From contig NC_135560.1 of assembly GCF_964340395.1 (NCBI RefSeq), forward strand, positions 6,294,598-6,358,597: DNA of 64,000 bases. The letters are read 5' to 3'. Each line of letters starts with the position of its first letter. The first letter of the stretch is position 1. The position numbers were made by a program, and so were the translations under genes. Shown piece after piece: positions 1-10,970 of this stretch. The stretch comes from Glandiceps talaboti. Lineage: Eukaryota > Hemichordata > Enteropneusta > Spengelidae. The notes below the pieces were generated by a model. The model did not search any database, was not told the origin of the DNA, and was given only the letters and a program-made list of their open reading frames with translations.

Positions 1-3000
1 TAAAACTCAACTTTTTTTGTGGGTAGATGGTGCCATGGAAGATGTAGTTACAGGCAGTTGTAACTTTGTAATATTTATCAGTATTATTTTACAAACCTCT
101 CAAATCATATTTCTGTTCACACAATAGCTAAAATATACTGAGCCAAGTTGTTGTCACCCGACACCTTGTTCACCATATATGTGTATTCTTGCACAACAGT
201 ATTATCAATTCATATATAATTAATATGATATGATACCCTTTTGCAGTGAAACTTGGTTCATTACTCTCTCCCGACATAATATGACATGGATACCACAAGC
301 ATCAACAAGTAACAGGTGTACCAAGCTAGCTCGTGTTGAACACATGCTATCTTTCAAATTAAAAAGTCCAGGGTACTAGAAGCACCAAAATAAATAGCTT
401 ACAGCTTTATAACTCTATAACCTTGGTGGATGTTGGCCTGTGATACTGAAAACTTACCAAACCTTGACAATATCTAATCTAATTCACCTGACTGCACGTT
501 TCTTTTGTGAATTCTCCAAGAAATCACCTTCATAAGCCTTTTCTCTTGTGGTCATAAACGACATTTAAAGACCGTCATAAATTTTCAAAAGCTAAAAAAG
601 ACTTATCAACTGTTTTAGGCTTTCACCTGTTTTTGTCAGGCACTCTATGTAAGCTTAGTTGTAGGCATGTGACGTCTTGTTGGCCAACGACTGCACCACA
701 GCCTGGATTTCTGACTCAAGTATGCTGAATGATTTCACCCTCTCTGGTACTTAGCTTCCTTCTGGCTAGGAAATAGTTAATGTTGATCCGGTCTTATAAC
801 ATGTCACCAAATTACCCTTTGTTTGGCTTTATTACCGTCTTAGTACTCTTTTCATAGATACAACCATTTATTGGGACAAAAAAAAAAGCAGCCATTGTTT
901 TTAATCAATGGAAAAGTATTTGTATAACAGAAACAGAAACAACGAGGTATTTGAGAGCCAATGTTTAGAAGATTAGAGTTTGGGGTGAGTACTCTATAGT
1001 TTGTTGGTTTAGTGACCTTTGACCTAGGACAGTATTCTCATGATATCATCATGTAATCGAAATCAAATTTAAGAAACCCAAGTGAGACTTAAAGGTCGAT
1101 GCCTTTCAACGGACAACACTTCCATTGCAGATTTTTTTTTTTCAATTATTCATTGGTGTGTTCAAATATCTGTGTCATAACAAAAGAGACTTTGCTCTGT
1201 GTAATTATAGCAATGAATCACCGTACATGTGGTACAAAGCCATGGCTACGTTACATATGAAAATGTAATAAAAAGTTAGATTCTGGAAAATCCCTGAAAA
1301 TGTGTTAAAACATGATATCATAGTGTAATGTAATTGAATCTGTTGTTTCATTTGTGGGTAAGTTTTTAACAAAAACTTTATATCAACATTGATTTTGTTA
1401 AAAGTTATTCATGACTATTGTACAAAGGTATTAAATTATATTATTAATCAGTATAAGACAAAATATTTTGACTGAGTTATAACAAGTTAGTAGTCTGATA
1501 AATCTATCCCTGTCCACAGTATAATTTGAAGGGACATACAAAGTAATCCCGTTGTCCATTTAAAAGACTTGCGTGAAATGAAAGGGTGTATTTTCTCAAC
1601 GACTTATATAAAGTCCTGTCAGTTATCCCGAAAAACAAATATTGAATCAACCTAGGAGTTCACTCTGTTCATATGCTATTAGAACAAGTGTACCAACAGA
1701 ATGTTTATAACTTCACATTCTCCGAGTTTATATCAATTTCCATGGCAACAAAAAAAGGTTTCACTGCTGCATTGTATCTCTGAACAGAATAACTCATACA
1801 CATTTGTCCATTTGAATAAAATTTTCCCCAAAAAGTGATAAATGTTTCTATTTTTGAGCCTTGCGTCGTTAATTTACCCATAGCTGTTGAGTTATTTGCC
1901 GGGGATCCAACGAGGATACATACATTTGTTTGGACACTGAGTAATGGATTTTAATCGCATTAATTGCAATAATAATGGGATGAAATCCAAAGCTTTAGCC
2001 CGTAGCAATCTTTCCTATTTTATTACTTAACTATTGATTTAACCTGTCTGGTTTCATGTTCATCAACGAACAAACGCATCTCCTGGTTTCAATACCGCCC
2101 CCATCAAAAGTACATTCTAAAAATTCTGAAATTGGATTTGTTATTCAGGTGGAAAGTGTGTCAACCGTAGAATGATGGACAGCTAGAGATAAGTCCTCAA
2201 TAAATCCATTACATGTTAATTTACACATTGGTAAATCCCTGTGGTAACTGGAGGAGTGCCATTACACTGTTGTTATTATATAAAAAACCCCATCTCCTGA
2301 AAGCTGCTAATTTGCAAGACAGAAGAACGGCTAACTCATCTACATAACAATGCCCTATTGATATGCAAGCAATCAGCCATTTAAATCTACATGTAGACGG
2401 GCTTAGAATGTTTTAAACGCCCTTAGGTCATATCTGGTACCAGCATTGCCAGGATAATAGTGGTCCAATTTTGGCATGATCATGTATTTATAGTCATTTC
2501 AGCAAAGTCAGGATCCTGCTTATGTCTGCAATATTTGAATCACATAATGTCAAGCCATTTCCCAAAACCAGACCAGAAAAAAAATTGTGTTGTAAATTGT
2601 AATGCATATGTATGCTAAATCACTAGAAAGAGTACATATGAACAAATACAGATGATTGTATTGAAGTGAACGGTTACAGAACTAAAACCCACTTACGAAG
2701 TGTATGAAGCCAAGTCAGGTTTACATGACACTTCTATACCAAAATCATCAGCATTAGTGCTACGCAAACCGAAATGTTGTATTTCTATGTAAAATTTATG
2801 ACTGCAGACAGTTGAAGGCCAGTCTTGTTTGATTACTCTTGCTTTTGAGGACATGGATTCTACCTGCTGTGAATACGCAATCAGCTGTGAACAGACCTTG
2901 GCACCAACAGACAGTACTTGCATACTTATTATGGTGAGCTGTGATGACTAGAACAGCGAGTCTCTTCCCCGTAATGAATAATGGTTCATCATTATAAGTC

Positions 3001-6000
3001 TTTCTCTTTCCTCCTTCCTGATTAATTTGAGATTATAAATAGAAAGTGTGAACGGTGGAATACTTGAGTTTCAACAGCAGATAAAGCGGTTGATAGCCGA
3101 CAGAGAAACAATCAACAACAAGACAAACAATGCAATCACTATCTTAGGAAACACTTCAGGTTTGTCATTATTCACATCACATCCCGTCTCAGGCCAGTGT
3201 GCTCAAAGACAGAACAATTCAAACAAAACTGCCTCACTATGTTTGTTTGCTATTGTCTTTGCCAATATTCAAATAGTTCCTGAGCTGGAGAAAGTGTCAT
3301 GGCAACAGAAAGAAAGTCCATTCTCACCCCCATACTCCAGACAGTATATAGTATACACAGATCAAAAAATAACTACACTACAGAGGATAAACAAAAGCCA
3401 GTCAGAGGTCCACTCTAAAGTGTGTTTGCAATTGTACTTTCCATACTAATAAACTGAATAGCGAGGACAAAAGCTGTCCCAACGATTTGGTCAGTGAGAC
3501 TGAAAAGCACATTAAAAACTAGTAGAACTTTTATGGAGGTACAATGATTGCAGTGACCTGTCATTGTTTGGTATAGCATCGTTGATTTGATTACTGTGCA
3601 TGGACTACAGTTATAAACGTGCACATTGAAGCTTGTAAAATGTTTAAAATCAGCATTTTAAACTGCCTGCCCTCCAGGGTCAATGTTTTTCTTCAATAAA
3701 CAGGTAGCAACTTCCTACTTTGGCTGTATACCGTGCTGAGGTGAATGACAATTGATATAAGGAAATGTAGTCAGGGGGGGATGTTACCAAGGTAACAGAA
3801 GAACAGGATGGAATTTTGGCCAATAACCTTCAAAAAGAAACAAACAATAAAATTTGATGATAGTACCTCACAATCAGTTAAATTCAAAGCCATTGATTTG
3901 CCTACACAGAGTACAGTAAAATGTTTGCTCTTCAGAGTTTGTCCTTGTCATAGTTTTTTTCCCCCAGTATAAATCACTACTTTGTCCGTGGAACAACAGT
4001 TTACACTGCCTGTCTGAGTCATCTATCACCTGGAGGAAGACTATTATTCTCTTTGAAAACAATGCACAGTAACACTATAAACATTAGTTCACTTCCCTCA
4101 CTGTATTGTCACATCAAACTCTTGTTAGTTACCAATTTTAACAAGCCAAAAATGACCAACACACACACTTCCTTCTTCACTATTTTAAGATTCCACTTTA
4201 TAATAGGATACTCGAGAAAATTTTAAAGAATTTATTTTTTAATCACGTAATTTGAAAATATTAGTTTTGTGTTTGGGATATCATAGCGTGATCCCCCCCC
4301 CCCCCCCCAATCAATAAGAAATATATTTGATTAACTTATTTTAACGCGAAAATCAAGATCAAGGAAATATCTTTGTTTCTAACTGAACATGCAACATTAT
4401 TCCATGCTGCGCAAATGAAATCGTGTCCAGCTTTTTCTTTAGCCCTTTCTTTTCAGAAAAGAATCTTGCCAAAGAAATTATGTAAGGCTGGCAGATCACA
4501 GGTTTTGACTTGTTTATGTCATGTGGACTAATGAATTGAGTTGTTGTAGAGTGGAATTGAATTTCCCCCAGACTAGAACTGAACACCTTTGGCAACTGCT
4601 GCACTGTAATACATATCTATGGCTGACCACCACCACCATAAGCATTCATATCTAAATTTGAATCTTTCCTACCATGGAAATAATTTAATGGCATAGAATA
4701 TGCAAAGAGATCACTGAACGCATGATTTTGTGAGGATTATTATAAATCTGAGAACAAAACCACACCTGTACTTGGGGATTTGACATTTGCAAATGAATGG
4801 CATGAACAAATACGCTTTTTAAGTTATGTAACCACCATTGTCAACACTACTCATTTGCATACTCATCCTTCTATGCCATGTGAGACATTTGCCCTGCAAA
4901 AACATGTTGGAGAAAAGATGCTTAATTCTGTTCCATGTATTGTTACCTGAACTATACATGTACAGCCTGGGGTTGAGCGTATTATCAAACCAATTCAATG
5001 TCACTCATGTGAAAAACAGAAAACAGTTTTTAACTTTAGACAAGACTATTTTCAAAAGGACACAACATTTTGAATGAGGATTTAATTAAAATTTTATGAT
5101 AATACTCGTTAGCCTGGAACACTAGTTAAAATAAATTTCAGTTTCTTATTAGAACTATACAGCGTGGATTTCAACCACACAAAATGTATTTTCTGACCAT
5201 CCCATAATTATTTACTAATTGGCATAATTTTCAAATCAATTAGCAGTCACAAAAAGTACAAAGCTAAGAGCGAGGGGAGGGTAGTGTAGTGAATATTTTT
5301 TTCCACTCAAAACCATAGAAATACCCCTGATCTAACAACAGTAGTACAAATTATTGAACATAGTACAAGCATAGCAGTGATATATGTAAATACTTAGTTA
5401 TGGCCGTAGCCCTCTCAGGCCAGGATCAAGCTTAGAACTATTAATAATTAATCAATACACCATCTGTCCCAATCATTACAATGGTTTACATTTCAGTACA
5501 GGGCAACCTGATTCAATTTTGTCCATATCTGTCTGCCTGCATGTACAAACTCAATCGACCACCTTTCTGTTTGTTGATGTGGGCACTCCCTTGTCATGCC
5601 AAAGGACACTTAGCTTTTATGAACCAGTCAATAACATGCTCTCTGCCCTGTGTTTTTTGACATGTTTGGTTCATAAGGAGCATGACTCACAGCTGATATC
5701 TTGATAACAATGTTGCGGGCACTTATTTATCTTTTCTTCCTTGTTCTCTAGACTAGCGTGTCTACCACATACCCTCATGCCCATTTCAAAATGACTGATT
5801 TACTGTAAAGGCATTTCCCCCAGTTTCTATCAGATTTGAGTCAAGCTAGCCCACGCAGTCAATACCACTGTTCAAACATTCCTCTCAGCCAAAAAAAAAA
5901 TCAAAAAAATCAGATAATTTAAATAAATAAATCAAACAAAAATCAAAACACAATTATTAAAAATTCCAACTGTCCACTCTCTGTAGTTCAGGAATAATCT

Positions 6001-6988
6001 TTAATGCTTGTTATACGAGAATATCAAGCAGGTGCATTACACATACAAGGATGGAAAAAGTTCTGCCAGCAGATATTAGTAATACTTTGAATATTTTGAA
6101 AACTGTATTATTAGTGAAGTTTATCCGTCTGATATAAACACTGTGGTGAAATAGTATATGGATAGTCTTTATATAAAGTACATAGTTACTCTAAACAAAA
6201 ACAAATCCAAAAAAGCTGTAAATACTGAGTATTTGGTTATTATATGGTACTGATTTGGCTTGGAATGCAGCCACACTACGTCAACTGCTTATTAGACGAG
6301 GAATAGATATCCAGAGTCCACCATTATGAATAGTTTCATCAATACTGCTAACACAAGCCTGTACAAATTCAATAAGGCAGGCGAAATAGCATTGCAATGT
6401 AATGCAAAGTAAGGTGATATGTCATACCACAGTATGCAAGCTGTGCAGTCTTGATGAACTCCAGAAATTTCAGCCTCAGACATTTTGCAAATTTTTTTTT
6501 TTCCACAACTATTTTGTTTTCCTACAGTTCTGAACACGCACACATCTTGTGGTTCTGTGGCAGACATATCATCAAAATATATTTGGTACAAAATAAACGT
6601 AATACGTATAAACAAGACATCACAGGACATGGCACCTAAAATGTAAAACACTACACTTTTAAAACTGAATGTAGAACTTTTTACTTTAATGACAGAAAAA
6701 TAAAACTTTTAATAACAATTCCATAATTCAAGTCTCAGCAAATATAATAATATTAGTATATCTGGCCAATCTGGTAACCAGGCCAAAAAAATAAAAAATA
6801 TTTGCATTTGTATTAAACTTTGTTCAACTGTATATTTTTGGTCATGTTTCACACCTACATATACATAAAACTGTTTGTAAATAATATATTAAAAATAAGT
6901 AATTTCTAACTATACTGCAATGGAATTACCATATAGTCAGTTGCTATTTATACAAATAATATATATGTTAGAACAAGAAAATGCATCA
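1..6988. other. non-coding stretch 3' of MEX3
   Basis: No reading frame here looks like a gene: the longest is 133 codons with a GTG start and no recognisable domain (3048-3449). There is a poly-C run of 16 at 4293-4308. A palindromic GTTACCAAGGTAAC-type site lies near 3784. Otherwise I see AT-rich, apparently unique sequence. Part may be extended MEX3 3' untranslated region. Confidence 0.6.
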
Positions 6989-7526
6989 TTTATTTCAAAA
7001 AATTCTTTTTTTTTTTCCTTTTTCAATTATTTTAATTAAACACCCATTTTGGGCAACATCATTTTAATTCAACAATATAGAATAAAATAAGTCTATTTAT
7101 ATTTTTGGACTATAAAATATTTTTGCTGGGTAAAATATACTTTTTAAAACCAAATCTGAATTATATTTCAATACTTTATATCCATATCCCAAAATGAAAA
7201 AATTGTCATAATTTGTGATAATTAATAATTCATAAATGCAAATCTAATGATCTGATGCAGATTGCAAGCCTTTCTAAATAAAGCTCTGAACCCAGCGATA
7301 TTCAAATCCAAATTAAATTAGACTCTTATTCATGTAAACATCTTAGTATGAAATAGATTTCTTATGTTCAAAGAATAAAATATTTTTGTAGTTAAAGTTA
7401 TAATATTCTTGTGTAAGTTATAGGCATATCCATTCTTAAGTCAAAATTCTCATGATCCATTTTAAACTCGAATATTTTTATGGGTTTTTGGATGTATAGT
7501 TTTTATATGCAAATGCAAAGTTTTTA
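6989..7526 (-). other. probable MEX3 3' untranslated region
   Basis: Very AT-rich sequence follows the stop codon at 7527-7529. The first canonical AATAAA on the minus strand is at 6989-6994, which would give a 3' untranslated region of about 0.54 kb. Weaker ATTAAA-type hexamers lie near 7030-7070. MEX3 mRNAs often have much longer 3' untranslated regions, so the true end may be further left. No pumilio or other element was clear enough to annotate. Confidence 0.5.
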
Positions 7527-9418
7527 CTAAGAAAATATACGAATTGCCTGAGTGATAGTTTGGTGGCAGACGGGGCACACAGGAGCAGACTTCTCCATCA
7601 AACGATTGGCACACTCCATACAGAATAGGTTGTGACCACAAGGAACAAGAGCGGCTACAATTTCACTGTCATAGCACATCAAGCACTCCTTTCCCTTCCT
7701 AGGACGCTGCATAGAACCAGTGGAGTTGGTAGGGCTAGTTGACGCAGAAGTGCTGCTTGACCCAGAAGAGGTAGTTGTCGGGAAACTATTGATGATCGGT
7801 GAAAATGAAGATGTCATGGTAGACAACCCTCCACTGAGGGGGTCACTATGGATACGGCGAGCTGGTGGATGATCTGGATTGCCCACTGATGGCCCCTCAA
7901 GTGTAGAGGCTGAAGAGATGCTGCTGCTACGGCGTGGTACAGTGGATGCGGCAGTGGTTTCTGGCATTGTGAACATCGAATTGCGAGAAAGATCTCCCCA
8001 CACATTATTAGACGAAGAAACATCATAGCTGCTAACATCTATGCCTAAATCCGGCGAGACTTGAGAATGAGCTGAGTTGAATAGTGAATATCCATTTCTC
8101 TTGGTGGCGGTAGTGAAGGGGTCTGCATTAGGATTGAATACATCTGCATTTGGATTGAATTCACGGAGTTTGGGATTAAATTCTCCAATTTTAGTAGTAC
8201 CATTAGAATTGGCAAAACTGAAGATATCATTTGCTGTAGGAACACCATTTGTAGACGGGTGTTGTTGTTGTTGTTGCTGCTGCTGCTGTTGTTGTTGTTG
8301 CTGCTGCTGCTGTTGTTGTTGTTGTTGTTGTTGCAAAAAGTTATTGCTATTTCCATAGGAGTTGAAGGCAGAGTTACCTTGCTGTTGGTACAATGAATTC
8401 GTCGTACCTACCATATCGCCGCCGTTGAGAGCACTTCCACCACCAGAGTCTGTACCATTGCTGGCGAAATCGTTGTCATCGGCAGTGGAATCGATTAAGC
8501 CGCCTGTACGCATGGCGATATGACTTTCAATTTCTTCACGAGCTCTTTCGACATTTTCAGGGAGGCCTGTAACCTCGAAGACGGGCTCTTTCTCTCTGCT
8601 TGGAGTTACGATGTAAGTGTGCGTCTGCTGCTGGATTCGTTTGATGGTAGCGCCCTTAGGGCCGACGACTAGTCCAACTACACGATACGGTACGCGAACC
8701 TGAATGGTCGTCATACCTGGAGTATTCGGACCTGGCGGACCAGGAGCAAGAGTGCTGCTCGGGTTGTTTTTACGACTTGCACGAATTTGACTGAAGTGTT
8801 CAGCGGCAGAGAGAATTTCCCGCCGGGCCATTGCAACATCTTCTTTCCGGCCTGTCACCACAAACACTGGCTCCTCACCACGTACTGGAGTCTTGATGTA
8901 AGTGTTGGTTTTCGCCCGCAAAGCTTTGATTTTGCAACCTAAAGTGGAAGAGAGAGGAAAGGAGAAATGTAGACCTAGTCAGTCGGCCTTGCGTTCAAGT
9001 TGCGCGACGGTTGTTTTAGCAATGCACAAAACAAGTAACGAAATGACTCACTATAATACTCGTTGTACAAACCTGCATTACGAGGTAGCCATTATAACAA
9101 CATGACGACACAGCGAAGTGAACATGGCCGAACAAAAACCAACACCCAAACTCGCCCGACAATTCCACAAACTTCAATGAAAACAAGCTTACCTTGCCTC
9201 CCCACTATTTCAGCTACATGTTCCGAGCTTGGAACTGGCACACATTCAGTCATATTAACACTCCTCTTCAACCTCTCGTCGTTAAAACCGGGCCTGTCGT
9301 CGTCGTTTCCATTATTCAGCCCCAACACCGAGTTCAGATCGAGAGCAAGTTGTAATGCTTGCTGTTCTTCTAGCCCTGGCCCATCTCGCTCCATTTCAGG
9401 GAAAAGTGAACTAGGCAT
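7527..9418 (-). CDS. MEX3: MEX3-family RNA-binding RING E3 ubiquitin ligase (two exons, complete)
   Basis: The coding sequence is exon 1 9193-9418 plus exon 2 7527-8938, 545 residues, on the minus strand. The splice joins CAAG|GTAAGC to TTTAG|GTTGC and rebuilds [13 protein letters not shown] inside the first KH domain. The start MPSSLF matches the usual MEX3 N terminus and has A at -3. Visible parts: KH1 about 59-122 with GRQG at 73-76; KH2 about 153-216 with GPKG at 168-171; polyQ 278-301; EFNP-type repeats 328-350; Ser-rich linker with RIHSDP (S440), a likely 14-3-3 site as in vertebrate MEX3 proteins; C3HC4 RING at C494, C497, C509, H511, C515, C518, C530, C533; conserved end QAIRIFS. The family binds mRNA 3' untranslated regions and represses or destabilises targets, with RING-dependent ubiquitination in vertebrates, in cytoplasm and RNA granules. 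Nothing is broken. Which vertebrate paralogue it is closest to cannot be said; a single invertebrate MEX3 is the simplest reading. Confidence 0.97.
8262..8333 (-). repeat. CAA/CAG tract coding for 24 glutamines in MEX3
   Basis: The 72-bp tract encodes residues 278-301 between KH2 and the PAM2-like segment. Blocks of CAA and CAG alternate rather than forming a pure run, which usually slows expansion and suggests selection for glutamine as well as slippage. Confidence 0.95.
8939..9192 (-). other. MEX3 intron (254 bp, phase 1)
   Basis: The intron has a GTAAGC donor at the 9192 end and a pyrimidine-rich acceptor ending TTTCCACTTTAG at 8939. It splits the glycine codon of the KH1 GRQG loop after its first base. 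As I remember the family, vertebrate MEX3 genes also have one coding intron at about this place, so the position is probably ancient. No expressed small RNA was recognised inside it. Confidence 0.93.
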
Positions 9419-9528
9419 GATTGGGATAAGGGACAGGAGTACAAAACGGGGTAAATATATAAAAATAAAGGTAAATTCTAGAGGTTTATGTGAGATACTG
9501 GCGAGGATCTGGCCGTGCTATGTAGTGC

Positions 9529-9980
9529 GCGGCAAAACCGCTCACTGCCTCACTAACTTGAGACGAACTGTGCTACAGACAAAATGTGCTCATGACGTCA
9601 CATTAAATGAACCGTGCCAAACTGTCATAAAACCGTATATCTGATTGGCCAGTGTGTAAACTCAAAAAAGTTTATAGGAGGTTCTTTTACCTTGTAATTT
9701 GAGGTAGCCATGACCAAAGAGCAATGTTGCCACACGTCTGTATTGGTATCGTTGCCATTCTGAACTGACAAAATCAGGCAATTTACCGAAGACATTAAAA
9801 ATGTGGCCAGCTGACTGAAAAATGTTGAAGTATAATAGCCAATCGTAAACAAGAAGAGAAACTTGGTTTAGTGAAAGAACGTCGGGAACCCAGCTGTCAA
9901 TATTCTATCACATGACGGGGATTCAAAAAAGTGATTGGACAATGTCGTCCCCAAGGAGTGGCTAATTTTGGCGGGGCAGA
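9529..9980 (-). promoter_or_regulatory. probable MEX3 promoter: CRE, E2F-like sites, CCAAT boxes
   Basis: Upstream of the MEX3 start there is a perfect CRE palindrome TGACGTCA at 9593-9600 and an E2F-like site at 9529-9536 (TTTGCCGC on the minus strand). Three CCAAT boxes follow: 9644-9648 and 9934-9938 on the minus strand, 9839-9843 on the plus strand. A second E2F/GC-box-like TTTTGGCGGGGC lies at 9966-9977. Clustered CCAAT, E2F and CRE sites with local CpG enrichment suit a TATA-less promoter, possibly bidirectional. The exact transcription start is not visible. Confidence 0.55.
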
Positions 9981-10599
9981 CTGGCATGACAAATCTGAAA
10001 TTATAATGTAGAATTTTCCACATGCTCCTAGGCCGCAAACACGGATGGTCGTCTAAAAAAGGGAGTGAAAAATCCCAAATTTGCGAGGCTAGTGTATTAA
10101 ACCGAAATTCGGTTTTGTTCGAAATGTTCAGCGTTTAGTCACAATTTAGTCGAACTCGTTTACGCAACATGCATTCTTTGCGCCGTATCTTTTCAAAGTG
10201 TTTACATGGGCCATGCCACACCTTGTACCTATGGACTGATTACGTTAAATTACGACACTGTACACAGCACCGCAACTGGAGTACGATGTTTTCCATGAAA
10301 TATATGTTCCGAACAATATTTATGGGTTTTTATTTTTACCAAAAAAAATGTCGCATATTATAACGTCACTTGAAATTGTTTTAATAGTTATTGTTGCTAT
10401 AAATAGGCCTCAGATTTTGTCATATCTCAGAATAGATCCATACATTACAATGCATTTACATTATACTTTGCGGACTGTGAAGTCCCACGTCATGACATAT
10501 TAGTAGCTGGTGTAATATCCACCGTTGCATATTTCTGATAATGCATTCAGGAACTCTACATGGTGTTTTTGATATTAACATTGTCAATATCCAATGCAC

Positions 10600-10970
10600 G
10601 CGGTCGCGAACGCAGAATACTGGATGTGGGTCACTGTGTCTGCGATAGTATTATATTGTAATTGCGCCAACATTTGAACAACCAAGGCGGCGGTGACCCA
10701 AGGTCACCATGGTTATACTACAGTACAGTCGAGTCGTATCAGCTGTCATGAACGATCACACGTAGAAGGCAGTACACAGAGACGCAGCAAACACGACGAA
10801 GGCTTTGACGTGCTCTCCCGTATTACGTGTATACGGGAATGTGTGACACCTTTATGAAATAATGTACAGTGTAATACTGATACACGATCACGAGTGACAC
10901 CCGGTTTCGGACGATTTTCTTCTGTACTTATTGTAAATTTACAGAATAACCACTTCGCCGATCTTTAGGG
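10600..10970. promoter_or_regulatory. CpG-rich patch with palindromes, upstream of MEX3
   Basis: CpG dinucleotides are frequent here (roughly 20 in 270 bp) and rare in the flanks. It contains a perfect inverted pair GGTGACC-CAA-GGTCACC at 10692-10708, which holds two nuclear-receptor-like half sites in everted orientation, and CCCGTAT-7-ATACGGG at 10818-10838. No convincing exon was found. It may be an upstream alternative promoter or an enhancer. Confidence 0.35.

Noticed and set aside
3048-3449. 133-codon plus-strand frame
   Set aside because: GTG start, no domain, no splice-supported extension; composition like chance frames in this AT-rich DNA.
8045-8358. Poly-Asn and poly-Cys frames over the MEX3 glutamine tract
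   Set aside because: Other-frame readings of the CAA/CAG tract.
9449-9465. TATA box for MEX3 (TATATA on the minus strand)
   Set aside because: Only about 40 bp from the start codon, so it would leave almost no 5' untranslated region; CCAAT, E2F and CRE sites lie further upstream.
9063-9644. 193-codon plus-strand frame over MEX3 exon 1 and promoter
   Set aside because: Antisense shadow of a GC-richer coding and promoter region; no recognisable domain.
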